Positions 31,901 to 43,186 of a DNA stretch of 64,000 nt are shown in pieces; position 1 is the stretch's first letter; each line of letters starts with the position of its first letter. Where the stretch lies: assembly GCF_030272615.1 (NCBI RefSeq), contig NC_081408.1:61340114-61404113 (forward strand), read 5' to 3'. The notes below the pieces were generated by a model that was not told where the DNA came from, ran no database searches, and saw only the letters and a list, made by a program, of their open reading frames with translations. This DNA comes from Cryptomeria japonica (taxonomy: Eukaryota > Streptophyta > Pinopsida > Cupressales > Cupressaceae). A program made the translations under genes and the position numbers.

Positions 31901-34042
31901 AATCTATATACATGGAGCTGACATGGAATTGTTAGGGTAAGGAGTTCATCTTCAAAATCAATTAAAATATCATGATTATAGTTGATTGATTAATTTTTGA
32001 AACTTGTTGCATTATAAGGTGTCGATGTGTTGAATATGAAAAGGGAATAAAGTTAGGACACAATACTTTATTTGGTGCAGCAAAGGGTGAATCGTGAGTC
32101 ACGATCTAAGTTATTGTCTCCTTGTAAGCTAATTCTGTATAAAGCACTCCAACCTGCATGGTAGCGTATGCATGCTAATTGCAACCCTTTATTGTCACAT
32201 GGACGTGAGCTGTGATCTTTAGAAAATAATATTGTTATATAACTGTTGCCAACCTGTGTATAAGATAAAGTAACTGGAAGCTATGATATACAAACAACTA
32301 TATTCTAATCGCTTCCAATAAGATTGTGAAGATTTTGTTGAAGGAGAATTCAGAGCTTATATGAATTGTTTGACAAAAGTTTCTGCTAGAAACTAAGTAT
32401 TGTTATGATCGGTAATTATCAATAATAGGAGATGGATGTTAATAAAGAAAAAAATTGATTCAAAGATTGACTTGTTGGGTTAGACGCTCTACATGATGAA
32501 AAAGGATATGAATGGTATTAAAACTAGGCCAGCATTTATGTGTAAGCTGTGTCTCTAACATTGACATTTGTCTATTTTTCTATCAAAAACTTCAAACACA
32601 ACACCTACATTGAAGCAATGTCTTTATTAATGTGAGGTTTTTAACCCTTGAGTTACTTGAATGTCAAGGCCATCATTTGATAACATGATACTACTCTCCA
32701 TGATGTTGAGGACCGACATGAGTGTAATTTCTTTTGAGTTTTTGTATTGTCATGTTTTAATTTTGGATATTTCCATTTAAACTTATAAACTAGGAGGGCT
32801 AGGTTTTAACGCTTTGTTGAGGGAACTTTAGTCCCTAGTAGGGAGGAGAATTACTTGAATTTTGGATGGACAAGATGTAGGATTTTCATGGGCAGGAAGC
32901 ATTGATTAAGGATTTGATTGTTCACATGAGGGTAGTGGGGATATAAAGGTGATTTGGCTGGGATAGGTAGAGTGGTTAGGTTGGCTAAATTTGGGTGTTG
33001 GTTTGGTTTGAGAGAGTTAGATTTTTAATTCAATTGATCGACAAGTTGAGAGAAGATTGAAACCAAGTGTATAGATAATTGTTGGAGTATAGTGGGGTCT
33101 TGGGTCATCTTATCATCTTAATGAGGATGGGTGTCTTTTCTTTGGTCAGTTCGACAACCTTATTTGTTTGTGATACATAACATCATATCCAAAAAAAATT
33201 GGTAGATTGTTCAATATTAACAATTTAGCCTAGTATGAATATGGTCTAAATAGGGAACTAATTTTCAATTTGATGACAAGAATAATTTCAAAGAAATTGG
33301 GATAAAAATTATACATTATTCATGGGTTTGTGGAATTTTACAATACGAAAATGGGATAAAAGTTATAGTAAAGAAGGTTTCAAGTAAAGTTAAAATAGAA
33401 AATAAGCTCTCTCATAATTAAAGTTTATTTTAAATAATCCCTCTAAATATCAATCAAAGACGATGAACAAAATATGAAGAGTTGTGTTTTTCAAAAGAAA
33501 ACAATATTTAAGAGGCCATGAAAAGGTGAGGTGTATTTGATCAACTATTCTATTTTTTGATTGACTATTGTTTTGTTGTTTGATTTGATTTGATTTAATA
33601 ACATTTTCCATTCATCAACAAATCTTCCATGAAAGATTTTGAAACCTTAAATTTGAGTAAAAATGCCAAAAAAAATAATTAAAAAAGCATTACATAGACA
33701 AAGAAACCAAAAATCATACCTATAGGTTGGCGGGAGGCATTGAAGACCTTCAACTTGGATGAGGATGAGTTGAGATCTTTGAATAATTAGGTACTTTTGG
33801 GGTCTAAGAAAAGGTTCCTACTTTTCTTTTGTATTTAATTTTACACTTTTTGATTGGACGCTATTTTGTTGGAGGGGATTCAACTGAACACCCTCTGGCT
33901 GAAATAATACTACTACAAGGGCATCAAATCGATGCCATGTAGTTCCAATCGAATCTCCTTGGTTGGAAGCCTTTTGACTAAATTGTGTTTGGCTAGAAAC
34001 TATTAGTTAACCTCAAATGTGACACACATCTATAATTTTACC
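31873..34042. other. AT-rich intergenic DNA with (TA)n tract
   Basis: A (TA)n microsatellite at about 31876-31899 lies directly against element B. Beyond it I see no ORF, repeat or conserved motif. Confidence 0.5.
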
Positions 34043-35251
34043 CCACACTATTAGTTATTTCTCTATTTTCACTTTTCTAGCCACTCTTGCTATAATATTC
34101 CATAGCATAGAAAGATAATATGTTTAACTTTGGCCCTTTTTACATCATAATTTTCGCATTTCAATGTTTTTGAATAAAACGCAAACAGACCTTCATGATT
34201 AATTGTAAAAGATTGAATATTTCATATGCACCATTGACCAAGTTTTTTTGTTTAGAATTACATTAGAACTATGCTAAATTTATAATTTTCTACTTATAGT
34301 TTTTTCAAATATATCTTGTCTATGTTTTAATTTTTATGTACACTATCATGACATTGACATGATTCTCTACCTTATGACTATCATATAATTCCATTCAACT
34401 AATTAATTTCACCTACAAAAAATAAATTTTAATTATTTTATTTTTTACTATAAATAAATTATAGTGATTTTTTTAAATTGAAAAGATATATTGGTTTTCA
34501 ACAATCCCTATTTAATTTATCTAAAAGTGGGTGGATGTAGTTAGAGTGAAAAATACAAAGATAAAATTAACTATCAATTGTAGATATGAGGTTTAAGATA
34601 TTGTGAAAATTACATTAAATTGATTCAAGTGTGAATGGAAATTCACTAGAATTTAAAGATGGCATTGAGAAATAAAAAATTGATAAAAAGTTTGTAAACC
34701 AAATCAAGTGATTTCTATGTATAATGATATACAACTACTCTAAGTTCCTTACATTAATATCTTTGTAGACACCATTATATTTAGTCCTTTCAAAAATGAT
34801 TTTATTTTTGTTGTTACTCTAGTCATATTAAGAATGTTCCTTGACATACTTAAATTTATGCTTTAGATTCTTAACATGCAAATTATGATTTGTATTTTAC
34901 AATCCTGTTACAAAAAAATCTTAAATTAACTCAAAATATTATTAAATAGGATAAGGTCTCTAAATTGTTAGACATTCTTTTAATTTTGTTGTTACTTTAA
35001 TAGTGATAATCATGTTATATAAATACTTAAATTTATGGTTTTGATTCTTAAACATGTGATTTATGATTCGTTCTTTACAATCCGATTATAAAAATATCTT
35101 CAATTAACTCAAGTAATTATTATATTGAATAAGATTTATAAAATGAATGTCTACCTTGATAAAATAGAATATTTAAATTATCCACATCCTTGGATAGTCC
35201 ACTATATAAATTTTAGGTTCCAAGTAGGTTACCTAGTTACGATCTTAATTT
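34043..35251 (+). repeat. duplicated upstream region of the glycosyltransferase gene (diverged copy)
   Basis: Aligns collinearly, with many substitutions and indels, to 45107-46357, the DNA upstream of the UGT gene. Shared landmarks are CATATGCACCATTGACCAAG (34227 / 45289), TACTATCATGA-type sequence, and CCACTATATAAA (35198 / 46303), a conserved TATA box. The homology runs straight into the UGT fragment at 35252. Confidence 0.75.
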
Positions 35252-35361
35252 TTCTTCATGTGGACCCCTTTGAATATTATACAAATTAAACCTCAAATAT
35301 GGGATACACTTAAAATAGAATTGGTGGACTTGATGATGCCCTCTATGGAGGTGGACCTGAT
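35252..35361 (+). pseudogene. UDP-glycosyltransferase pseudogene fragment
   Basis: About 100 bp matching the intact gene at 46694-46800: TTCTTC...ACCCC.TTGAATAT, ATTAAACCTCAAATATG and GATGATGCCC all have close counterparts. The translation resembles residues 40-75 of the intact protein (TPLNI, PQI, D, ELVDL). The start codon and first ~115 coding bases plus the 5' UTR (equivalent of 46358-46693) are deleted, joining promoter to mid-exon. It is dead. Confidence 0.7.
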
Positions 35362-36689
35362 GAATATTAGAATATACAAATATAAGTTTTAGTTTAGTCA
35401 TCATTAAAATTATCTATAACTTGGTTGATTGAGATGAAAAGATGACATTTTCACCCATTGAACCATTTTTCAAAATTTTTGAATAAAAGTAATGGTGTTT
35501 TTATTGTGTTGAGTATTTGTTGAAAATTAATTGCATTATGGTTCATATAGTTTATGACTTGGAAAGAAATTTCAACAATTTAATATTTGTTACTAAGTAG
35601 CCATATTTTGTTTAAAGAAAAGAATATTTTATGTTACATATTTAATCAAGGTTACAATGGTTATTTTATTTTTAAGATCACAATATTTTATATGTAACTT
35701 AAACTAATTTGATGTTTGATTATAAGAAATTATTATATTCTCAAATGGGAAACTAAGTATGGATGAGTTGAGACATATTTGTATCAAGTATGAACTTGTT
35801 GTCTTAACAAACTTGCCCAATAATCAATAATGTATTTATCTATTATAAATATACAACAATAAGTTTTATATTATTTTTTATTATAAAACATTCTTTGAAC
35901 ATTTGCATTAGAAAATAGACATAGTACAAAAGTGTCAATTAGCTTGTTGTTGGTGTTCATAAGAACAAGCATTTGGCCATAATGAATAAGAAACATTTTT
36001 TTCTTGACCTTGTGCAAAAATGATCTTGGCATAGCTAGGTCTATAAGAAACCATAACATCAGCTTGAAAAACATATGTTAATGAAAATTTTCAATAGTGT
36101 GGATAGAGGTTAGATAGTTGTTTTCAATATGTAAATGTAATTCATGTACAAATCAATATTTTGATTGCATTTTCTAGTCTCAAAATAGATTGCAATCAAT
36201 TTTCACTAATCTAAATTTTTTTAGTTTAATCATAAAAAGATTTAACATTTATGATTCAAATAGAGATCAAAACATTAGAATATATTGCTTTCCACAGGTC
36301 TCTCAATGACAAATCTTTGTGTTCGGTTAGTTATGTCTATATCATTAATAGAGAGTTGAAATAGGACATATTTTAGCAAGTGAAAAAGTAGGTGAAATAT
36401 GCTTAGTCATGTTCTACATGCAAATAATAACTATTTATAGAATGCAATAAAAAGTAGTACATGAAATAGAATATTAAAAAGTTTATTATTTGTACAAAAT
36501 CCAAAAGTACAATGCATTGTTTCTTCTATTGTAATTGATTTCTTAGTGTAGTTCTATATCAAGAGTCATTGTTGTATGGCTGAATAGTCAATGAGAAGCG
36601 AAATGCCATGGTAGTAAAATAGATTATGAATTAAATGCTTAAAAGACTAATTGAAATATGATTATAGGTCAAAATGGTAACTGTACAAT
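35362..36689. other. intergenic, no feature seen
   Basis: AT-rich DNA without a supportable ORF. It may be the remains of the duplicated UGT unit, but I found no further alignment by eye. Confidence 0.45.
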
Positions 36690-37199
36690 ATAAATAAAGT
36701 ATATTTTGAGCATTTATTGCTTTTATTAATAATTAATCCATTGCAAAATTAGGTGGACCCATTTCTCCAAGTATGTATGGGTAAGAAAGATGCAAATGCC
36801 AACGCATATTCAATATCAATGAAATCAAAGCTTCTTTCTATGATAAATTCAATAATGATTTTTGAAATGATTATTAATATTATTTTCACATATGAAGTCT
36901 TTTAACATCAAAGTAAGAAATGTAAATATTTTAATCATATATAAAACTATTAATTTAACTATTACAGTATTCTAGAAACATTAAATAATAGATAGAGGTA
37001 CAATAAAAAAATAAATATATGGGTTATACATACTTTATAGTTTAATTTTGAAAATTGTAATTAAAAAAAAAAAAAAAAACTATTTACTACTAAATGTGCT
37101 TAAAAAATGATTTTGGATTACATAGCATCAAATATGCATTAGGAGAGTTTCCCATAAGCAATTTGAAATCAGTGAGCAATGACTATTAGTATAATTTAA
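36690..37199 (+). repeat. duplicated host segment, left copy
   Basis: About 510 bp collinear with 42440-42955 in the same orientation. Shared examples: TATGTATGGGTAAGAAAGATG, CACATA.GAAGTCTTTTAACATC and GTGAGCAATGACTATTAGTA. The left copy stops abruptly where copia D RT sequence starts. It contains an A17 tract (about 37063). Confidence 0.8.
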
Positions 37200-37276
37200 T
37201 CTACAAACCATGTCTGGATTGTATGATAGTCTAAATCTATCCAGTTGTTCAATGTACACTTCTTCTTGTTGAGACA

Positions 37277-37348
37277 TGGACCAGCTAGGACTCAAACCTA
37301 GGACCTTCCATACATTGCTAGAGTGCTCTTCCACTGAGCTACTAGCCC
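37277..37348 (-). repeat. tRNA-like segment in the 3' LTR of the TRIM
   Basis: Minus strand: A-box-like TAGCTCAGTGGAAGAGC, B box GGTTTGAGTCC, perfect T-arm stem CTAGG/CCTAG, and an acceptor-like GGGCTAG/CTGGTCC pairing. The anticodon arm is irregular (8-nt loop, no T33), so it is tRNA-derived rather than a tRNA gene. A RNA polymerase III internal promoter is plausible. Confidence 0.7.
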
Positions 37349-37471
37349 TTCTTGGACCAGTCCATCGTCGGTCCAGGTGTGACTTATTTCGAACACAAAC
37401 ACCCCCCCTTAAGCCACACCTCTCATGTGCTTGGATCTCCTAGCCTGGCCCTGGCTCTGATACCATGTTGA

Positions 37472-38256
37472 TGTTAGGATTCCAAAAGATACTGAGAGGG
37501 GGGGTGAATCAGTATCTAACCAGTTATAGAAGTTACTTGCTTTAAAACATGAAAACCATATCAATACTATGTACCAGTAAACCAAAAATAAAGCAATAAA
37601 CAAGAATAACAACATCCATAAGAAAACACACCATAACACAGTAATTTAACGAGGAAAACTGGCGTGGGAAAAACCTTGGTGGGATTTGTAACTCACAATA
37701 TTCGCTTACTGGCCAATAAGTGAATATTACTTTTACAATAGGGGCCTGCACATGCAGGAAGGCCAAGTGCCTAGAGCTCACTGCTCAATTACAAAATGGA
37801 AAGTCTCACTGACTTACAAAATGGATTATGTAAATCCAATATCTTGTACTGCTTCAAAATAGCATCTACTATGCCAGATCCAGTACCAGTTTTAGCTCTG
37901 ATTCATACATAAACCCTTAACCTATAATTCGCATAATAGGTCTTCCTTATTTCGCCTATCTTCTTCCTTACAAATGTTCTATAATGATCTCATACATATA
38001 TGAGTCATTTACAACTTTCCAAGTCGGCTTACAATGATTTTATAATAAATTACAAAATATATTACAAACAAAATTCCTATCGGCCTGGGTGCTGGTATAC
38101 TTCCTTTCACTGGCAGTGGTCTCTGTGCTGGTGTAGAGTCTATCTTTGCTGGTGTCGGTAAATTGTCTTGCCGGTGTCATAGGATTACAAGGTTGCCATC
38201 AATGACAAAACCTTCAATCACCTACAATGTCTCATTAGAGTGTGCATTTGCCAACA
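37472..38256 (-). repeat. solo copia LTR (785 bp) inside the TRIM
   Basis: Minus strand starts TGTTGGCAAATG and ends ...GGAATCCTAACA, flanked by the 5-bp duplication gttga (37467-37471 and 38257-38261). It contains the GGGGGGTGAATCAG and GGGAAAAACCTTGGTGGGA blocks shared with the other copia LTRs in the window. No internal domain is present, so it is an LTR-LTR recombination product. Confidence 0.88.
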
Positions 38257-38265
38257 GTTGAGACA

Positions 38266-38337
38266 TGGACCAGCTAGGACTCGAACCTAGGACCTTCCAT
38301 ACATTGCTGGACTGCTCTGCCACTGAGCTATTGGCCC
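38266..38337 (-). repeat. tRNA-like segment in the 5' LTR of the TRIM
   Basis: Minus strand: GGGCCAA, A box TAGCTCAGTGGCAGAGC, B box GGTTCGAGTCC inside a perfect 5-bp T stem, and acceptor partner CTGGTCC. The D stem GCTC/GAGC is intact. The closest resemblance I recall is to plant tRNA-Cys, but the anticodon arm does not fold as a working tRNA. Confidence 0.7.
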
Positions 38338-38390
38338 CTCTTGGACCAATTCATCGTTGGTCCGGGTGTGGCTTATTTCCAACACCAACA

Positions 38391-38700
38391 CTTCTTTTAT
38401 CTCTCCATTAGAAAACGTTGACTTAACATCCATATACTATACTCTAAATTACTTGTATGTAGAAAATGCTAGAAACATTCTCATAGTGTCCATCCTCGCA
38501 ATAGTAGAAATTTTTTCTTTAAAATCAATTCCTTCTACCCGAGAATAGCCTTTACATACCAATCTTTCATTGTTCCTTGTGACTTGTCCTTGTTTATTCA
38601 GTTTGTTCTGGAACACCCACTTTGTTCCAAACACATTCTTGTCCACCAGTCTAGGCACTATTTCCCAAGTCTAACTCTTCTATGTTATTCTTCCATATAT
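38391..38700 (-). pseudogene. copia D reverse transcriptase, N-terminal part
   Basis: Minus-strand translation shows VFGTKWVFQNKLNKQGQV, ARLV-type RLVCKGYSRVEGIDF and the DVKS.FSNG motif, typical copia RT. The frame continues on the far side of the TRIM (37261-37200, ending in PDMVCRL) before the element is truncated. The catalytic YVDD region is missing. Confidence 0.85.
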
Positions 38701-39036
38701 GTAATCTAGCTTTCTTACTTTCTTGCTTCTTCATATGATTTTTGTTCAGTAAGTGAAAGAAGACAACAATTAGTTTTCTCATTTACCTCTATAAAACTTC
38801 TTCTTTTCTAAACTCCTTTATTCTCATCTCCAATTATTTGATCTTCTAAATGATTCTTCTGCACATACTCTAGGGTCTTTATCATTTGTTCTACTTCTTC
38901 TTTGTCTTCTTCTTTTGCTTCACCTTATTTCTCCTTATTTCTTCCTTACGAAGGTGACTTTTCTTCTACAACAGTAGGTATGATCTCAAATTCAACTTCT
39001 TGAATGAATTCTGAGGTTGCAATTTGATCCCAAGCT

Positions 39037-39400
39037 TCACATACTTTCACATTTGTACTCTCCACTATCTTGTTCAATATTTTGTTGTAACAATGGTAAT
39101 CTATTCATTGCATACCCCAAGAATATTCCTTCATCAAATCTAGTATCAAACTTTCCAAGATGGTTCTCATCTCTTTTGATATAGCACATGCTTCCAAAAA
39201 TTCTAAAGTATTTTATAGTAGGTGGTCTTCCATAGAATAACTGATAAGGTGTCTTTGAATTATTTTTCCTTATCTGAACCCTGTTAAGTATATAAACATC
39301 AGTATGCATTTCAACTTCTTTCCAATAAACGTTAGCCAAGTTATAATGAGCCATTTCAATAATAGTTATGTTCTTCCTTTCTACCACAACATTCTACTAA
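39037..39400 (-). pseudogene. copia D integrase C-terminal part
   Basis: Contains ERKN, TPYQLFYGRPPTIKYFRIFG and FDEGIFLGY, the conserved end of copia integrases. The upstream catalytic core (39400-39770) is shifted and stop-ridden. Confidence 0.8.
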
Positions 39401-39769
39401 GGGGTTCTCAGAGCAGAAAGATGTCTCAAACATTTCGTTCTAGCATCAACTTGATTCTCTACCATTAACTTGAAAACTTTAAATATTTTAAAAGCTTTAC
39501 ATTTTTCTCTAAAAAATGTAACTTATATCATTCTAGAGTACAATCATCAATAAGTAGCATAAAATACCTTTCACCATTAAGTCTGCATGTCCTTGTAAGA
39601 CCACATAGGTCTATGTTAATTATCTCCAACGTGTGCGATGTAGAATACTCCTTGTTTTCTTTCCTAACTAACATTCCTTGCACACAATGTCAATATGTTT
39701 GATGATCTTTGGTAAATCTCTCACTACTTTATAGTTATTGATCTTTATCATGTTGTCAAAGTTAACATG

Positions 39770-40200
39770 TCACAATGTCTTGCGACATAACCAACATTCA
39801 TTAATCTGACTCAAATAACACATGTTCCAACTTTTTTCCTTTATGTAGTAAACATTCCCACTTGTCCTGATTCCTTCGGCTACCATCTTTCTAGTTCTAC
39901 CTTTTCTAATAATACATCGAGTTTCTATGAAAACAAGTGCATAAACTCTATTGTAGATCTTACTAACACTCAATAGACTATGTCTCAATCCCTCTACATA
40001 ATAAACACCATAATTTTTAGATTACCATCAATAGAGATGCTTCCTATTCCACAGATTAGTGCAACTTCCTCTCCTGCAAATTTTACAAATTCACCATCAT
40101 AATTCTTTAGGGTAATAAACTTGTGTTTGTCTCTGGTCATATGATTTAAGCATCTAGAATCAATAATCCATGATCTAGGTTCAATTTTAGCATGAAACAC
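39770..40200 (-). pseudogene. copia D protease and GAG-pre-integrase remnants
   Basis: The protease remnant 40200-39994 reads WIIDSRCLNHMT, where Gly of the D-S-G active site has become Arg. It is followed by a GAG-pre-integrase-like stretch (LLSVSKI, 39988-39770). Both are broken. Confidence 0.75.
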
Positions 40201-40419
40201 AGTCTTCTCTTCTGGTCTTCCAATACATTCCTAATACTCTTCTTCTATTGCCAGAAATAAGGATTCTTCCTTCAATTATTTAGCATATTCTTCAGATGAG
40301 TGTACTTCTATAGAATACAAACTCCTTTCCCCTTATTTCTATCATCCATTCTTCTCTTAAAATCATTTATTCTATACCTAATTTTCTTTTCATCACCCTC
40401 TAACTTTCTATAATCTTCT

Positions 40420-41250
40420 TTATATGTATATTTTGAAGCATAATGACCAATTCTTCCAAAATTAAAAAATTTCAAGGGTAATTACCTTTGTACTTCCTAG
40501 TTCCTCACTTTATCCTTCTTACAAAGTTTGCTTCAATTTCATCCAGGTTCTCGTTAGTTTCTAGTTCATCTCTTGATATCCTTGAAGCATTCAATGTGGA
40601 TTCTCTTTGATAGGACTTTATATCTTCCATCTCATCAATCTCATAGATAGGGAAATTACCAATAAGCTCTGATCATAACAATAATTGTGTATTTGTTCAA
40701 ATTATGACATTCTTCAATTGTACACTTTTTCGGTTTATATGGTTTATCAAAGTAAATAGGATCTTTCTGATAACATAACTTTCTTCAAGCATTCCACCAA
40801 TAGCTCGGATAGCCTTCATTGTATCATTTAATCTATGTATGTAACTTTCAACACTTTCATCATCAGCCATTCTAAAGCCTTCAAACTTATACTTCAGTTT
40901 CAAGAGTCTTTCTTGTTGTGTCTTTAGTTTACCTTCATATACATAACTCAACTTGTTCCAGATTCCCTTCTCTTCCTTCATTCCTTTTAATTTGTCAAAA
41001 AATTCATCACTGAGACACTTGATCAAAATTGTTCTAACCTTCACATTTGTCTCTTGGGCCTTAATCTCATATGGAGTTGACAGTCCATTAGGAGGTCATT
41101 GATAAACAATTTGGATAATCTCCTAGATTCCATTCTACAATGCTTCCAAATAAGATTCCATTCTTTCCCTCCAATAGTTGTAGTTTTTTCCATTAAACAT
41201 TGAAGCTTTAACATGAATGTACTATGCCATTTTAGATCTACCTCAATCAA
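40420..41250 (-). pseudogene. gag: copia D gag
   Basis: Frames from 41250 to 40697 give a UBN2-type copia Gag (WNKLSYVYEGK, RLLKLKYKFEGFRMADDESVESYI). A zinc-knuckle remnant near 40450 (GRIGHYASK) has lost its Cys residues. Several stops and a frameshift near 41050 break it. Confidence 0.8.
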
Positions 41251-41265
41251 TTAAGCTTTCCACAA

Positions 41266-41288
41266 ATGAACCTCACTTTGATGCTAAT
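41266..41288 (-). promoter_or_regulatory. decayed primer-binding site of copia D
   Basis: Minus strand ATTAGCATCAAAGTGAGG, a mutated version of the initiator-Met site (TTGGTATCAGAG), directly against the LTR end TTTTCAACA. Confidence 0.65.
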
Positions 41289-42425
41289 TGTTGAAAACCC
41301 AACAAGACTGAAGGAGTGGGGGTGTGAATCAGTTCAAAACTTCAAAAATAGTTATTAATAAACTTATTCAATACCAAAACTTTAACTATCAACACATCAA
41401 ACAGAAACACATGAACATCAAATATACATGGAAAACCCAAATAGGAAAAAACTACGATGAGAATGTAAGTCACAATATTAAAATAACAATGCTTACAATA
41501 TTTTAGGCTTGTAGCCAAGGAGCACCAACACTTGAAGGACTTGCAAAACTAAGGTGCACTACCTTAGGAAAGATACAAAGGACCCGTGTAGCTAACAAAC
41601 TCTTCTTCAAGACAAAATACAAACTATTGTCAAAGGACTCACTATCAATCAACAAATGAAATAGCTAAACTAAAATTGAGACAGATTGTCCTAATCGTGA
41701 CATTATCCTTGAATAGTAAAATTAAGTGATTAATAACATGGCAAATATCTCTAACAATATCCACTATCACAACACTATCTGATAAAATATATTAGCTTAA
41801 AATTTCTTCCCAAACTATCTTTCATATCACCACAAACTCAAATCTGCTTGCAAATCATTTACATACACTTCTCACACAATTCTCTTCTCATCCATACTAA
41901 ATTCATCCTTCCACACATCTTATTTGTGAGATACAACATTGAAATCCTAAACAATGGTCAACCAAGACAATACTACATAAAATAAGCCACCAAGATTAAA
42001 AAAAAAATACTTAGATTGGTCCACTCCAAGAGAGAGAGGGAACCAAAACATATCATAATACATCCACACATGCTAGCACATACTCTAAAGGATGTTAAAA
42101 ACATAACATCTAGATATAATCAATCAGTCTGCCATATAATCACTTCCAATGCAAATTACGCCATGTGGATATCCAAAACCCAACACATATCCAGACCAAA
42201 GGAACATGATCCACTAAACTGCAATGCAATTAACATCATATCTGAAGGGCACCAAAAGCTTTCTGGACCACCTTGAATACAGGATGCTACAACCAACACC
42301 AACAGAGTATTTGGGCCAAACTCTATCCAAATAACCAAGGTATGGCAAAGCATATCTAGACCAATATCCATCCGGATAACCAGGTTTGACATTAATGACA
42401 ACCATGCAAAATCTTGCTTCTAACA
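41289..42425 (-). repeat. 5' LTR of copia D (1137 bp)
   Basis: Plus strand starts TGTTGAAAACCC and ends GCTTCTAACA; it has the GGGGGTGTGAATCAG block and GGAAAACCC.ATAGG segment typical of these copia LTRs. The outer edge is set by the start of host homology to the left copy of the duplication. Confidence 0.75.
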
Positions 42426-42955
42426 AATAATACTATGTAAATAAGGTATATGTTTTAGCATTTGTTGTATTTATTAATAATTAATCTCATACAAAATTAA
42501 GGTGACCCATTTCTCTAGGTATGTATGGGTAAGAAAGATGCAAATGGCAACACATATTCAATATCAATGAAGAATCAAAGCTACTTTCTATGGTAAATTC
42601 AATAATGATTTTTGAATTTTTTTTCTTTTTCACATACGAAGTCTTTTAACATCAAAGTAAGCAATCTAAATATTTCAATAATATAATAATTTTAATTGAA
42701 CTATTAGAGTATTCTAGAAAAATTAAATACTAGATAGAGGTACTATAAAAAAAATTAGATTATAAATATTTTATAGTTTAATCTTAGAAATTGTATTCAA
42801 TTTTTTTTTAAAACAAACAAACTAGTTACTAATATATGTGCTTAAAAAATGATATTAGATTACATATCATTAAATATGCATTAGGAGAGGTTCCCGTAAG
42901 GAATTTGAAATTAGTGAGCAATGACTATTAGTATAATTTAAATTTAGAAGCCCAT
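42426..42955 (+). repeat. duplicated host segment, right copy
   Basis: Collinear with 36690-37199. Here the copia D LTR joins directly to the segment start, and the DNA continues past the right end (TTTAGAAGCCC) where the left copy is cut. Confidence 0.8.
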
Positions 42956-43186
42956 AAAAATATTTATTAGAGTGTTTAGATCTATAGTTATCTTAGTCAC
43001 AACCAATTAGAGATAATACTTTTGCATGTACCTATTTTTTTCCTTGTAACATGTCAATGTTGAAATCCTTAATAAATACTAATCTAGAGTTGAATGACAA
43101 GGATCTTTTCTATAATGACCAAGAATTCAAAAATGGGAGATTCTATCACCAAATGCATGTTTACAATTTGTATATTTGTATATCAC
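42956..43186. other. short intergenic stretch
   Basis: No ORF or repeat seen. It ends in atcac (43182-43186), the apparent target duplication of the next insertion. Confidence 0.4.

Larger units (their letters stand above)
37267..38390 (-). mobile_element. TRIM element with tRNA-like LTRs, split by a solo LTR
   Basis: Without the insertion it is 334 bp: two 135-bp LTRs (37267-37401; 37466-37471 joined to 38262-38390) around a 64-bp interior (37402-37465). The interior has an initiator-Met primer site TGGTATCAGAGCC at its minus-strand 5' end and a polypurine tract AAGGGGGGG at its 3' end. LTR ends are TGTT...AACA. It is flanked by 5-bp target duplications cttct (37262-37266, 38391-38395); removing the insertion and one duplication restores the copia D RT frame. 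The interior cannot encode a protein, so mobility must come in trans. Each LTR holds a tRNA-like segment. Confidence 0.9.
37200..42425 (-). mobile_element. Copia element D, decayed and 3'-truncated
   Basis: Minus strand: 5' LTR 42425-41289, primer site 41288-41266, gag, protease, integrase, then RT, which is interrupted by the TRIM (37267-38390) and resumes for about 65 bp before breaking off at 37200. No 3' LTR is present. Stops and frameshifts occur throughout. The domain order gag-PR-IN-RT is that of Ty1/copia. Confidence 0.88.

Noticed and set aside
35871-36074. 67-codon minus-strand ORF in AT-rich DNA
   Set aside because: No domain, codon use like random AT-rich sequence, no conserved copy.
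38266-38337. Functional tRNA gene (tRNA-Cys-like)
   Set aside because: The anticodon arm has an 8-nt loop without T33, the acceptor stem has mismatches, and the copy at 37277-37348 shows it is part of an LTR.
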